Below are positions 24,833 through 34,902 of a stretch of 64,000 bases of DNA, piece by piece. The translations under genes were made by a program, and so were the position numbers. This DNA comes from Bacteroidota bacterium (lineage in GTDB: Bacteria > Bacteroidota > Ignavibacteria > Ignavibacteriales > Ignavibacteriaceae). The stretch spans positions 124,001-188,000 of the forward strand of contig JAKAKL010000121.1 in assembly GCA_021824565.1 (NCBI GenBank). Reading direction: 5' to 3'. Numbering within the stretch: the first letter of the stretch is position 1; every line of letters begins with the position of its first letter. The notes under the pieces are model-generated. The model worked only from the letters and a program-made list of their open reading frames with translations. It was not told where the DNA came from and did no database searches.

Positions 24833-27800
24833 TTAATTGTATTCATCCCAGCTTTTAATATCAAGCTGATCAAGCTTGTGCCGGTAAAGTGATTTTACAA
24901 ATCTTTTGGCAACTTGAATATTTGTTATCAAGTTAACATTCATGTCAACAGCTTTTCTTCTTATAAGATAATCGTTATCGAGTTCATCTTTCTCAGCGTT
25001 CTTAGGAATGTTTATAACAAGATCGATCTTGCCTTCATTTAAGTAAGTGATAACGTTAGGTTCATCTTTTTCAAGAGGCCATGAAAGTATTTCGGCATTT
25101 ATTCCATTCTGCCTTAAGAACATCGCGGTTCCTTTTGTCGCATAGATTTTTAAACCGAGGCTGAATATTTTTTTGCTTTCTTCAAGGAACTCTGCTTTTT
25201 CTTTCGCCGTACCGGTTGAAAGCATAACGCCTTTTTTCGGAACCCTAAATCCGGTTGAAATGAAGCTCTTCAAAAATGCCTCGTTAAAGTCGTCGCCGAG
25301 ACATGCGACTTCTCCGGTAGAAGCCATCTCAACGCCGAGAACCGGGTCAGAGCCTTTTAATCTTGTAAAGGAAAACTGCGGCGCTTTTACTCCAACGTAA
25401 TCAACATCGAAGGAAGACTTATCAATCTTCGGAAGCTTCTCGCCCATCATCAGCTTTGTGGCTATGTCTATGAAATTAATTTTCAAAACTTTAGACACAA
25501 ACGGGAAACTTCTTGAAGCGCGGAGGTTGCATTCGATAACTTTAACTTCATTATCTTTTGCGATGAACTGAATATTAAAAGGTCCCGTTATCTGAAGTTC
25601 CTTTGCAATAGCTTTGGTTACCATTTTCACCCGGCGCATAGTTTCAAGATAAGTACGCTGCGGCGGTAGAACAATAGTAGCATCGCCCGAATGCACGCCG
25701 GCATTTTCCACGTGCTCCGAGATTGCGTAGCAAAATAAATTTCCATTTTCAGCAACTGCATCAACTTCTATTTCGCGCGCTTCGGTAATAAATTTGCTGA
25801 TGACTACCGGATGTTCTTTGCTGATGCTTGCCGCCTTTGCAAGATATTCTTCAAGCTCGTTATCGGTAAGAACAATGCTCATTGCTGCGCCGCTTAAAAC
25901 ATAACTCGGTCGTATCAAAACCGGGTATCCGGCTTTCTTAGCAAATTCTTTTGCATCATTTAAGCTTGTAAGTTCTTCCCAATCCGGCTGATCGATTTCA
26001 AGCCGGTCAAGTATTTGAGAAAATTTATGACGGTCTTCTGCATTATCAATTTGTGTTGGAGAAGTTCCAAGAATTTTTATTCCCGCATCATTTAATTTTA
26101 CAGCAAGGTTATTGGGAATTTGTCCGCCCATTGAAATAATAACTCCCTCAGGATTTTCCTTATCATAAATATCGAGAACTCTTTCATAAGTCAGCTGCTC
26201 AAAATAAAGCTTGTCGCAGATGTCGTAATCTGTGCTGACTGTTTCCGGATTGCAGTTTATCATGATTGTTTTGTAATCAAGCTTATTGCATGTAAGCACC
26301 GCGTTAACGCAGCACCAGTCGAACTCAACCGACGAGCCGATTCTGTATGCGCCGCTGCCAAGGACTACAATCTGATTTTTATCTCCGAATTTTATATCGT
26401 CTTCTTTACCGTGATAAGTCAAATAAAGATAATTTGTCTGCGCAGGATATTCTGCGGCAAGAGTATCAATTTGTTTTACAACCGGAATTACATTTAGATT
26501 TTTGCGATAGCTTCTTACTTCCATTTCTTTGGAATGAGTCAGCATCGCAATTTGTAAATCGCTGAAACCGTTTTGTTTTGCTTCTTCCATTAATTCTTTG
26601 GAAATTTTTTGCAGCTTTGCCCCTTTTAATTTTTTTTCCGTGTCGATAATATTCTTCATCTTGTAGATGAACCAAGGAGTAATTTTAGAAAGCTGATGAA
26701 TCTTATCGACAGAATAGCCTTCCTGGAGGGCTTTGGCGATTGCATAAATTCTTTTGTCAGTCGGCTTTGAAAGCTCTTCATCTAAATTATCAAACTTAAG
26801 TTCATTGCTGGTAAATCCTTTCATCCCTATGTCGAGCATACGAATTGCTTTCTGCAAAACTTCTTCAAAGCTTCTGCCGAGCGACATTACTTCGCCTACG
26901 GATTTCATCTCGGAACCAAGCTGCGTGCTTACCTGCCGGAATTTTTGTAAATCCCACCTAGGAAATTTAAGAGCGACATAATCCAGCGCAGGCTCAAACA
27001 TCGCAGAAGTTTCTCTTGTTATAATATTTTCAACTTCATTTAAAGCATAGCCGAGCGCAAGTTTAGCGGCTATGAAAGCGAGCGGATAGCCGGTAGCTTT
27101 CGATGCGAGGGCAGAGCTTCTGCTAAGTCTTGCATTAACTTCAATAATTCTGTAGTCATCGGATTTAGGATCGAGCGCGTATTGAATATTGCATTCTCCG
27201 ATAACGCCGAGATGACGGATTAACTTTATTCCGATTGAACGCAGCTTAAAATTTTCATGCGCCGATAAAGTTTGAACGGGAGCAATTACAATGCTGTCGC
27301 CGGTGTGAATTCCCATCGGATCAACATTTTCCATCGAACAAATTGTAATACAGTTATTGAACTTGTCGCGGACAATTTCGTATTCAACTTCTTTCCAGCC
27401 GTAAAGAGATTCTTCAATCAAAATTTGGCTTGTAAATGAAAAAGCCCGGCGTGCTTTCTCAATCAGTTCTTCTTCATTATTCACAATGCCGGAGCCGAGT
27501 CCGCCTAACGCATAGGCAATGCGAACCATTACCGGGAACCCAATTGCTTTTGCCGCATGTATCGCTTCATCAACATTTGCCGCTGTTTTACTTACAGCAA
27601 CCTTTAATCCGATTTCAGAAACCTTGTTTGCGAACAAAAGTCTGTCTTCAGTTGCTTCGATTGCTTCGACCGGAGTTCCTAAAACTTTCACTTTATATTT
27701 TTCGAGGATTCTTTTCTCGTAAAGCTCAACGCCGACGTTAAGCGCCGTCTGTCCGCCGAACTGCAGCAAGATGCTGTCTGGTTCTTCTTTCTGAATTATT

Positions 27801-28027
27801 TTTTCTACGAACTCTGCTTTGATCGGAAGGAAGTAAACTTTATCAGCAAAATTTTCTGATGTCTGTATAGTTGCAATGTTTGGGTTAATTAATACAGTTT
27901 CTATTCCATCTTCTTTAAGCGCTTTGATTGCCTGGCTGCCGGAGTAATCAAATTCCCCAGCTTGTCCGATTTGTAATGCGCCTGATCCAAGTATTAAAAC
28001 TTTTTTTGGTTTGCCTCGTTTAATCAT
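24833..28027 (-). CDS. carB: Carbamoyl-phosphate synthase large subunit
   Basis: A 1064-residue enzyme with two ATP-grasp halves. G-S-G-A-L-Q-I-G-Q-A-G-E-F-D-Y-S-G appears near the start and G-S-G-A-Y-R-I-G-S-S-V-E-F-D-W opens the second half. The last ~130 residues are an MGS-like allosteric domain (I-Y-A-T-K-G-T-A). It makes carbamoyl phosphate for pyrimidines and arginine from ammonia supplied by CarA. Its start overlaps the carA stop by 3 to 4 bp (ATGA), so the two subunits are translationally coupled. Length is normal. Confidence 0.97.
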   Translation of the reverse strand: MIKRGKPKKVLILGSGALQIGQAGEFDYSGSQAIKALKEDGIETVLINPNIATIQTSENFADKVYFLPIKAEFVEKIIQKEEPDSILLQFGGQTALNVGVELYEKRILEKYKVKVLGTPVEAIEATEDRLLFANKVSEIGLKVAVSKTAANVDEAIHAAKAIGFPVMVRIAYALGGLGSGIVNNEEELIEKARRAFSFTSQILIEESLYGWKEVEYEIVRDKFNNCITICSMENVDPMGIHTGDSIVIAPVQTLSAHENFKLRSIGIKLIRHLGVIGECNIQYALDPKSDDYRIIEVNARLSRSSALASKATGYPLAFIAAKLALGYALNEVENIITRETSAMFEPALDYVALKFPRWDLQKFRQVSTQLGSEMKSVGEVMSLGRSFEEVLQKAIRMLDIGMKGFTSNELKFDNLDEELSKPTDKRIYAIAKALQEGYSVDKIHQLSKITPWFIYKMKNIIDTEKKLKGAKLQKISKELMEEAKQNGFSDLQIAMLTHSKEMEVRSYRKNLNVIPVVKQIDTLAAEYPAQTNYLYLTYHGKEDDIKFGDKNQIVVLGSGAYRIGSSVEFDWCCVNAVLTCNKLDYKTIMINCNPETVSTDYDICDKLYFEQLTYERVLDIYDKENPEGVIISMGGQIPNNLAVKLNDAGIKILGTSPTQIDNAEDRHKFSQILDRLEIDQPDWEELTSLNDAKEFAKKAGYPVLIRPSYVLSGAAMSIVLTDNELEEYLAKAASISKEHPVVISKFITEAREIEVDAVAENGNLFCYAISEHVENAGVHSGDATIVLPPQRTYLETMRRVKMVTKAIAKELQITGPFNIQFIAKDNEVKVIECNLRASRSFPFVSKVLKINFIDIATKLMMGEKLPKIDKSSFDVDYVGVKAPQFSFTRLKGSDPVLGVEMASTGEVACLGDDFNEAFLKSFISTGFRVPKKGVMLSTGTAKEKAEFLEESKKIFSLGLKIYATKGTAMFLRQNGINAEILSWPLEKDEPNVITYLNEGKIDLVINIPKNAEKDELDNDYLIRRKAVDMNVNLITNIQVAKRFVKSLYRHKLDQLDIKSWDEYN

Positions 28028-29100
28028 TTTAGTGCCCTCAAAAACATATCAAAAATAAATTCGGTATCATCAGGTCCCGGTGAAGCTTCGGGATGAAACT
28101 GTGCCGCAAAAAATGGCTTGGAGATATGAATGATTCCTTCGTTAGTTCCGTCGTTATCATTGACAAACCACTCGCGCCAATCTTCAGGTAGAGTTTCCGT
28201 CTCAACTGCAAAGCCGTGGTTCTGCGAAGTTATGTAACATCTTTTTGTGCCCATCTCATTGCACGGCTGATTGTGCCCGCGGTGACCGTATTTTAATTTG
28301 TAAGTATTCGCTCCGGCGGCAAGCGCCATAATCTGACTTCCAAGGCAGACGCCGAGAATTGGAGTTCCTTTCGCCATCGTTTTTTTTGTGTGCTCGATTG
28401 TTTCCGTACACATTTTGGGATCGCCGGGTCCGTTTGAAATTAAAATTCCGTTTGATTTTTCTTTTGAAAAATCAAAATTGTACGGAACTCTCAAAACCGT
28501 AATGTCTCTCCTCAAGTATGCTTGAATAATGTTGTTCTTTGTTCCGCAATCTACAAGGACAATTTTTTTTGCGCCTCGTTTAAATTCAACCGGTTCTTTT
28601 ACACTTACTTCGCCGACGAGGTTTAATTTATTCACGTCTTCAAAATCTATTTTTTCACTTTCGTCGATTATGATTTTACCAAGCATTGTTCCTTTGTCGC
28701 GGAGTCTTCTTGTAAGCATTCTCGTATCAATGCCGGTAATGCCGGGAATTTTCTGCTCGATCATCCAATCCGATAAAGAACGTTTGCCGTTCCAGTGGGA
28801 AAAGTCTCCGGAATAATCAGAGACTATTAGTGCCCTGCAATGAATCTGTTCCGATTCAAAATATTTTAATAAATTATTTTCGCGTTCATAGCCGGGAACG
28901 CCGTAATTTCCTATCAGCGGATAAGTACTGACTAGAATTTGCCCGCGGTACGACGGATCGGTCATTGTTTCAGGATAGCCAACCATGCCGGTATTAAACA
29001 CTACTTCGCCGTTTGTGTTTTTTTCATATCCGAAGCTGAAGCCGGTAAATTCGCTTCCATCCTCTAAAATAAGTTTTGCGGTTTTTCTTTCTTTCATCAT
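28024..29100 (-). CDS. carA: Carbamoyl-phosphate synthase small subunit
   Basis: The frame is open to 29151, but the upstream part overlaps a terminator-like hairpin, while the tandem ATGs at 29100/29097 follow a GGAG and give the family start (M-K-E-R-K-T-A-K-L-I-L-E-D-G-S-E-F-x-G). I use 29100, about 358 residues. The class I glutamine amidotransferase domain has the nucleophile in L-G-V-C-L-G-S-Q and the His-Glu pair in F-H-P-E-A-S. It releases ammonia from glutamine for CarB. The unusual leader just upstream suggests attenuation. Confidence 0.94.
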   Translation of the reverse strand: MMKERKTAKLILEDGSEFTGFSFGYEKNTNGEVVFNTGMVGYPETMTDPSYRGQILVSTYPLIGNYGVPGYERENNLLKYFESEQIHCRALIVSDYSGDFSHWNGKRSLSDWMIEQKIPGITGIDTRMLTRRLRDKGTMLGKIIIDESEKIDFEDVNKLNLVGEVSVKEPVEFKRGAKKIVLVDCGTKNNIIQAYLRRDITVLRVPYNFDFSKEKSNGILISNGPGDPKMCTETIEHTKKTMAKGTPILGVCLGSQIMALAAGANTYKLKYGHRGHNQPCNEMGTKRCYITSQNHGFAVETETLPEDWREWFVNDNDGTNEGIIHISKPFFAAQFHPEASPGPDDTEFIFDMFLRALK

Positions 29101-29137
29101 TCTAAATATTACTCCAAAAACTCTTTCTTTTTCAGAC

Positions 29138-29166
29138 AAAAAAATAGCCACTCATTGAGTGGCTAT
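29138..29166 (-). terminator. Intrinsic terminator in the carAB leader (candidate attenuator)
   Basis: On the minus strand an 11-bp inverted repeat (ATAGCCACTCA / TGAGTGGCTAT) is followed at once by seven T. It lies about 38 nt before the carA ATG and downstream of a likely promoter, and nothing on this strand between that promoter and the hairpin is a gene that would need terminating. It therefore probably acts as a conditional terminator for carAB. Confidence 0.65.
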
Positions 29167-29212
29167 ACTTATAGACTCTTTATTAAGATCGCTTTTTGTC
29201 TTTGGTCGGATA

Positions 29213-29240
29213 ATTTTAATCTCGCTAAAAATCTTTTCAA
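29213..29240 (-). promoter_or_regulatory. Candidate carAB promoter
   Basis: On the minus strand TTGAAA (29240-29235) and TAAAAT (29218-29213) are separated by 16 bp. Transcription would start near 29205 and give a leader of about 105 nt that contains the hairpin at 29144-29166. The match is to a sigma-70-like consensus only; the promoter consensus of this organism is not known to me, and AT-rich DNA gives chance matches. Confidence 0.35.
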
Positions 29241-29462
29241 AAAAATTTTAGGCAAATATAATCTAATGACTTTATAGTTTCAATTTATCTTAATTAATTT
29301 TTAGTGATAGGCTTCACTTTGTCGCAAAAATTTACGGATTCTTTTATTTAATAAATAAATTATTAGAATTATTAATAAAAATTTAATTTTAAACAGAACT
29401 TAGGGACTTGTTACAGGAACTAAATTTCCTAATATTTGCAAAACAACAATTGAGCATCTTGA

Positions 29463-30833
29463 ATGAAAATAAAAAAATCTAACCTTCCGCAGAAGCCAAT
29501 CAAAAAAACAAAAACTTTTATACTTGACACAAATGTGATTTTACACGATGCTACTTGCATAAACCAGTTCCAGGAACACGACGTTGTAATACCGCTGACT
29601 GTAATCGAAGAATTGGATCATTTTAAAAGAGGCAGCCAGGTAATAAATCTTAATGCAAGAGAATTTGCGAGGACGTTGGATTCAATGACCGGCACGGCGC
29701 TGTTTAACGGCGGCGTTCCAATGGGAAAAGGCAGAGGAAAAGTTAGAATCGCTATCTCACGCGGAATTTCTACGGAGATAAAAGATATTTTTAAAGAAGA
29801 TACTCCTGATCATAGAATACTTTCAGTCGCTTTGGAATGGAACAAAAAAGCTAATAATAAAACTACCGTCATTCTTGTTACAAAAGACGTCAATCTAAGA
29901 ATGAAGGCTAAAGCAATCGGAATACTAGCCGAAGATTACACTACCGACCGAATTAACAGCGTGGAAGAATTATACAGCGGCAAGGAGATAGTCGAAGACT
30001 TTGACGATGAAATGATTGTAAGATTATTTCAGCCGCCTTATGAAATTCCGGCAAAAGTTATCTTAAAAAAATTAAATGAGGAAGCCGTTCCGAATAAATT
30101 TTATATAATAAGAAATTCTAACAGATCGGTGCTTGCCTATCTTGACCAGGAATCAGAAAATTTTAGGAAGGTTGATAAGAACATTATATACGGAATTAAG
30201 CCGCGCAACGCCGAACAAACTTTTGCAGTTGACGCTTTAACAAATTTAAATATTCCTTTAGTTACTTTAACAGGAAAAGCGGGAACAGGAAAAACGCTGC
30301 TCGCGCTTGCAAGCGCTTTGAACGTGAGGAAAAATTACAGGCAGATTTTCATTGCGCGCCCGATAATTCCCTTGAGCAACAGAGATATCGGCTATCTCCC
30401 AGGCGACGTACAAAGTAAAATAGAACCTTACATGCAGCCGCTGTGGGATAATCTACGAGTAATTCAAGATCAATTTACAGAAACTGATAAGCAGAGTATG
30501 CTGATAACAAACATGGTCAAAGATGAAAAACTTGTGATCGAACCGCTTTCTTATATCCGCGGAAGAAGCCTGCAAAGAATTTTTTTCATTGTTGACGAAG
30601 CACAGAATTTGACACCGCATGAAATCAAAACAATTATTACGCGTGCCGGTGAAGGTTCCAAAGTTGTGTTTACTGGAGATATTTACCAGATCGATCATCC
30701 TTACCTGGATTCGCAATCAAACGGACTTTCGTATTTGATTGATCATTTCAAGGGACAAAAGCTTTACGCGCATATCAACCTTGAAAAAGGCGAACGTTCG
30801 GAACTTGCAGAGTTGGCAAGCAATCTATTATAA
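29463..30833 (+). CDS. PIN-PhoH fusion ATPase (PhoH2/YlaK type)
   Basis: A 456-residue protein. The N-terminal ~140 residues are a PIN nuclease domain (F-I-L-D-T-N-V-I-L-H-D, then V-I-E-E-L-D, D-H-R-I-L-S-V-A and V-T-K-D-V-N). The C-terminal half is a PhoH P-loop ATPase (T-G-K-A-G-T-G-K-T-L-L-A-L, then Walker B F-F-I-V-D-E-A-Q-N-L). PhoH2 proteins of this form are reported as RNA helicase/nucleases. All PIN acidic residues appear to be present. It diverges from carA and is followed closely by a small membrane-protein gene. Confidence 0.92.
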   Translation: MKIKKSNLPQKPIKKTKTFILDTNVILHDATCINQFQEHDVVIPLTVIEELDHFKRGSQVINLNAREFARTLDSMTGTALFNGGVPMGKGRGKVRIAISRGISTEIKDIFKEDTPDHRILSVALEWNKKANNKTTVILVTKDVNLRMKAKAIGILAEDYTTDRINSVEELYSGKEIVEDFDDEMIVRLFQPPYEIPAKVILKKLNEEAVPNKFYIIRNSNRSVLAYLDQESENFRKVDKNIIYGIKPRNAEQTFAVDALTNLNIPLVTLTGKAGTGKTLLALASALNVRKNYRQIFIARPIIPLSNRDIGYLPGDVQSKIEPYMQPLWDNLRVIQDQFTETDKQSMLITNMVKDEKLVIEPLSYIRGRSLQRIFFIVDEAQNLTPHEIKTIITRAGEGSKVVFTGDIYQIDHPYLDSQSNGLSYLIDHFKGQKLYAHINLEKGERSELAELASNLL

Positions 30834-30840
30834 TTGCAAC

Positions 30841-31380
30841 ATGGAAGACAAAAATATTTCTGCGACGTTCACTTACTCTCATTTCTACAAATTTCTGTAC
30901 AGGTACGGAAATATCCCGGGAACTATTGTATTGTCGGCTTTTCTAATTACAGTAGCAACCAGCCTTAACTATTCTCTTTGGTATTTATTTCCTTTCATTA
31001 TAACTGCTCTGATGATATACTTCGTCAATAAGCAGTATTTGACGATGTATAAAATCTTAGCTTATAAAATCAGTGCAGATAATGAAAAGCTAACGGGGAC
31101 AAATTTTTTATCTCCCAAAAAGAAAGTAACAATTTATTACTCGGATATTGAAAAAATTGAAGGCGGCATTTTCGATGGGAAAGTAAATGGTCTGACAAAA
31201 GTTTGGGATTCAAAAAGCAGAATGTGTATCGGGTTTTTCAACAAAATTAAAAACTCAAAAGACCTGGTCAGAATCATACTTTTAAATGTTAGTGAACCTG
31301 TTTATAATAAAGCCATGAGCCGCGCAAGAATTGATTTGAAAGAAATAAAGCCCTCTCAAAAAAATAAGGAAGCTAAATAG
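30841..31380 (+). CDS. Two-helix membrane protein with PH-like domain
   Basis: The ORF is open from 30739 inside phoH, but the ATG at 30841, 7 bp after the phoH stop, is the likely start (179 residues). Two hydrophobic helices (I-V-L-S-A-F-L-I-T-V-A and W-Y-L-F-P-F-I-I-T-A-L-M-I-Y) form a hairpin near residues 25-70. A small beta-rich cytoplasmic domain follows (Y-K-I-S-A-D-N-E-K-L ... V-T-I-Y-Y-S-D-I-E-K-I-E-G-G) and resembles bacterial PH domains. Function unknown; probably co-transcribed with phoH. Confidence 0.65.
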   Translation: MEDKNISATFTYSHFYKFLYRYGNIPGTIVLSAFLITVATSLNYSLWYLFPFIITALMIYFVNKQYLTMYKILAYKISADNEKLTGTNFLSPKKKVTIYYSDIEKIEGGIFDGKVNGLTKVWDSKSRMCIGFFNKIKNSKDLVRIILLNVSEPVYNKAMSRARIDLKEIKPSQKNKEAK

Positions 31381-31456
31381 CTTACCTAAAATTTAACCGA
31401 TAAAATTACACGGTCTTTGTGTATTTTTACAATCGTAATTTTAACAAAAAGTATAA

Positions 31457-32506
31457 ATGAAAATTGCTGTATTACTATCCGGCGGCGTTGACAGTTCGGT
31501 AGCTATGCGTTTGTTAAAGAATGAAGGTCACGATCTTACCGCATTTTATTTAAAGATTTGGCTTCAGGATGAATTTTCTTTTTTAGGCGAATGCCCGTGG
31601 GAAGAAGATTTAAGATACGCTCGCGCCGCATGCAAGCAAGCCGGAATCCCGTTAGAAATCATTCCGCTTCAGACTGAATACTGGGAAACCGTAGTTACCT
31701 ACACTATCTCCGAAATCAAAGAAGGAAGAACGCCTAACCCGGATATGTTCTGCAACAGCTTAATAAAGTTCGGGCAGTTTTATGATAAAATAGATTCTTC
31801 GTTTGAAAAGGTCGCAAGCGGACATTATGCTAAAGTAGAAATGAACGACGGAATATATAGATTAAAAATGTCGCCAGATCCTATTAAGGATCAAACTTAT
31901 TTTCTGGCGTACCTAACGCAGCAGCAGCTATCGCGGGCGTTGTTCCCAATCGGTTCATTCAAAAAAAATGAAGTTAGAGAATTAGCTCATCAATTTGATC
32001 TTCCGACGATGGACAGAAGAGACAGCCAGGGAATTTGCTTTCTCGGTCAAATTAAGTTTAACGAATTTGTCAAACATCATCTCGGCGAAAACAAAGGCGA
32101 TATAATTGATGCCGACTCAAACAAAAAATTAGGCACCCACAATGGATATTATTTTTACACAATTGGGCAGCGCTCAGGGCTTGGTTTGTCCGGAGGTCCA
32201 TGGTATGTTGTAAAAAAAGATGTGAAAGAAAATCTCGTCTTTGTTTCAAGAGAAGATAAATCACTTAGAGAAAAAAAATCTTTTAACGCTGGCAAGTTTA
32301 ATTGGATTGCTGAAGAAAAACCTTCTGCAAAAAACTTAAAAGTAAAAATAAGGCACGGTGCAAAATTGTTCAATGCTGAAATCGCTTTTATCGGTGAAGA
32401 TGAGGCTATTGTTAATTTGGATCAACCCGATCAGGGAATTGCGCCGGGTCAGTTTGCTGTTTTTTACCTGGATGACATTTGCCTCGGCAGCGGAATTATT
32501 TTGTAG
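31457..32506 (+). CDS. mnmA: tRNA 2-thiouridylase MnmA
   Basis: A 349-residue enzyme with the PP-loop L-L-S-G-G-V-D-S-S-V at residues 7-16. Its catalytic cysteine pair is recognisable in N-P-D-M-F-C-N and Q-G-I-C-F-L-G. It thiolates U34 of tRNA for Lys, Glu and Gln using sulfur relayed from a cysteine desulfurase and ATP. The C-terminal beta-barrel (V-K-I-R-H-G ... I-A-P-G-Q-F-A-V-F-Y) is present. Length normal. Monocistronic by spacing. Confidence 0.95.
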   Translation: MKIAVLLSGGVDSSVAMRLLKNEGHDLTAFYLKIWLQDEFSFLGECPWEEDLRYARAACKQAGIPLEIIPLQTEYWETVVTYTISEIKEGRTPNPDMFCNSLIKFGQFYDKIDSSFEKVASGHYAKVEMNDGIYRLKMSPDPIKDQTYFLAYLTQQQLSRALFPIGSFKKNEVRELAHQFDLPTMDRRDSQGICFLGQIKFNEFVKHHLGENKGDIIDADSNKKLGTHNGYYFYTIGQRSGLGLSGGPWYVVKKDVKENLVFVSREDKSLREKKSFNAGKFNWIAEEKPSAKNLKVKIRHGAKLFNAEIAFIGEDEAIVNLDQPDQGIAPGQFAVFYLDDICLGSGIIL

Positions 32507-32714
32507 CATCCGGTAATTTCTCTTTTTGACTCCTATTTTAACGTCATCAAATTTTGCCGCTGATAAAAATTGTTTTCCCTTTCATCAATAATCCTTTTAA
32601 AGTACAATAAGAATTTTTAAGCTTTGCCGGTAGAAATACTGACTGTCCACGGAAGAGCAGTAACCTTATAATTAATTCTTAGTCTAATTAAAACAAATTA
32701 TAGAAAGACGCTGA

Positions 32715-34901
32715 ATGAAGAAAACCTTACCGCTGTTTATATTTTTATTTTGTGCTTTAATTTACTCAAAGACTGATAATCCCGGCAAGAAACTAATTTT
32801 AAAAAAAACAAACGCTCAAATTAAAATTGACGGCGTTATTGATTCGGTATGGAGTACCGCAGATTCTGCAACAGATTTTTTTCAGCTTAATCCATATTAT
32901 GGTCAAAAGCCCACTTGGCCTACCGTGGCTAAAGTTTTAACCACCGATGATGCGCTCTACGCACTTATAATCTGCTATGAAGACAAAAAATTTATTCAGC
33001 CTTTTACCGGGACGCTCGATAACACGAACGGCGAATATGTTTCGATAATGCTTGATACTTTCGACGATAACAAAACAGCCTATAAGTTTATCGTCTCGGT
33101 TTCCGGTGCGAGAAGCGATGCTATTCTGTTAGACGATGCGCGAAACCGGGATTATACGTGGGACGGTATTTGGTTCGCAGCAACTAAAATTTATAATTGG
33201 GGATGGGTCGCGGAAATAAAAATTCCGTACAAATCAATCCAATATAACAAAGATTTAAAGTACTGGGGATTGGATTTCGACCGCTGGATTCCCGCGGCTA
33301 ACTCCGAGGATCTTTACTGGAATAAATATGAAAAGAATGAAGGACAAAGAATTTCTAAATTCGGCGAATTGGTCTTTCAAGATTTTAAACCGTCGGTCAA
33401 AGGTTTAAATCTTGAAATCTATCCCGTGGCTCTTGCTAAGGCAAGCTATCTTGAAAATAACAAATATAAAATTGATCCCAACGCCGGATTGGATATTATG
33501 TTCAATCCGTCGTCGGCATTAAAATTTTTGCTGACTGCAAACCCGGACTTCGCGCAGATTGAAGCCGATCCTTACCAGTTCAACATTTCCCGCTACGAAA
33601 CTTATTATAATGAACGCAGACCTTTCTTCACCGAAGGCAACGAAGTCTTCATGGCTTCGGGAAAAGAAATGAACACGGGTTTTTATTCACCGCTTGAATT
33701 ATTCTATTCAAGAAGAATTGGGAAAAAGCTGCCTGATGGAAGCGAAGTTCCGTTAATACTCGGGACTAAAGCTTACGGCAGAATCGGAACTTGGGAGTAT
33801 GGCGGGTTTCTGGCTGAGACGGATCAAAAAACTTATATGGATGACACTACACAACAAACCGAGCCGCGCGCATTATTCGGCTCTGCAAGAATCAAAGAAC
33901 AATTTGGAGAAAACTCTTCCGTAGGTACTCTCGTTGTTGCCAAACAAACTAAAGACACAACTTACGGCGTTGTAGATATTGACGGCGCTTTCCGTCAATC
34001 CGATTGGCAGCTATCATATCAATTTGCCCGCTCATTCCAAAATTCACTCGGAGATTACTCGTCATCTATCGGGCTCGTTTCTCTTGGGAAAAAATGGTGG
34101 GTCCTGGGCAGAAGCAAATATGTCGGCAACAATTTCGATGTCAGTCAAGTTGGATACGTACCGTGGATAGGCACATGGGAATTTACCTGGCTCACCGGTC
34201 CAAACTGGTATTTTGAAAACGGCTGGGTTAGTCAAATCCTTCTTCTCGGAGGCTTCTTTACAAATTATAAACACGTTGAGGGCTACACTGACCGTTCTGC
34301 CGTTGTAGATTTTAATATGAACTTTAGAGACAACTGGCGCTATGAAATTACAATGATCATCGGCAGGTCCAAAGATCAAGGAATAGAATATAACTCGTAC
34401 GAAGTAGATTATAACGGAAATTTTAACATAAGCACGAAATGGTATGCGGATTTCTACGGCGGCTTTTCAAAAACTTATAACTTTGACAGAAACTACCTTG
34501 CATTTTATACATGGTTCGGAGCAGACTTTCAGTGGAACGCCGGAGATATTTTGCAGCTTGGAACTTCGTACAACATGTGGGTAGAAGGAAATCCAGCCGG
34601 CAGCGTTGAAGACATTACCTATGACGCACGTCCGTATTTTTCTTTAACTCCGGTTAATGATCTAAATGTTAGAGTTTATGTTGATAATCTTTACGACTCA
34701 TCTTCCGATCATCTTGAACAATTAATAAGCGGATTACTATTTTCATATAACTTCCGTCCCAAGAGCTGGATATACTTCGCTTATAACGAGCTCGATAACA
34801 GAGATCAGCAATACGACGGCATGGGAAACCCGCTTCCTATAAGAATGCACGTAGCAGCGCGCGAAGGAGTATTCAAACTAAAATATCTTTATTATTTTTA
34901 G
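32715..34901 (+). CDS. CBM9-like plus DUF5916 outer-membrane protein
   Basis: A 728-residue protein with a signal peptide (M-K-K-T-L-P-L-F-I-F-L-F-C-A-L-I-Y). Residues ~30-225 form a carbohydrate-binding-family-9-like fold (I-K-I-D-G-V-I-D-S-V-W, then W-G-L-D-F-D-R-W). The remainder is the DUF5916 region: N-P-D-F-A-Q-I-E-A-D-P, E-R-R-P-F-F-T-E-G, then many aromatic beta strands ending in F-K-L-K-Y-L-Y-Y-F, a typical outer-membrane terminal strand. It probably spans the outer membrane. Substrate unknown. A hairpin follows it at 34903-34930. Confidence 0.82.
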   Translation: MKKTLPLFIFLFCALIYSKTDNPGKKLILKKTNAQIKIDGVIDSVWSTADSATDFFQLNPYYGQKPTWPTVAKVLTTDDALYALIICYEDKKFIQPFTGTLDNTNGEYVSIMLDTFDDNKTAYKFIVSVSGARSDAILLDDARNRDYTWDGIWFAATKIYNWGWVAEIKIPYKSIQYNKDLKYWGLDFDRWIPAANSEDLYWNKYEKNEGQRISKFGELVFQDFKPSVKGLNLEIYPVALAKASYLENNKYKIDPNAGLDIMFNPSSALKFLLTANPDFAQIEADPYQFNISRYETYYNERRPFFTEGNEVFMASGKEMNTGFYSPLELFYSRRIGKKLPDGSEVPLILGTKAYGRIGTWEYGGFLAETDQKTYMDDTTQQTEPRALFGSARIKEQFGENSSVGTLVVAKQTKDTTYGVVDIDGAFRQSDWQLSYQFARSFQNSLGDYSSSIGLVSLGKKWWVLGRSKYVGNNFDVSQVGYVPWIGTWEFTWLTGPNWYFENGWVSQILLLGGFFTNYKHVEGYTDRSAVVDFNMNFRDNWRYEITMIIGRSKDQGIEYNSYEVDYNGNFNISTKWYADFYGGFSKTYNFDRNYLAFYTWFGADFQWNAGDILQLGTSYNMWVEGNPAGSVEDITYDARPYFSLTPVNDLNVRVYVDNLYDSSSDHLEQLISGLLFSYNFRPKSWIYFAYNELDNRDQQYDGMGNPLPIRMHVAAREGVFKLKYLYYF

Positions 34902-34902
34902 A

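Noticed and set aside
27436-27741. Plus-strand 101-codon frame inside carB
   Set aside because: Antisense shadow of a strongly conserved enzyme; no signal, binding site or recognisable domain.
29101-29151. Extended N-terminus of carA starting at 29151
   Set aside because: It overlaps the terminator hairpin and T-run, and adds residues not found in CarA; ATG 29100 with GGAG upstream is better.
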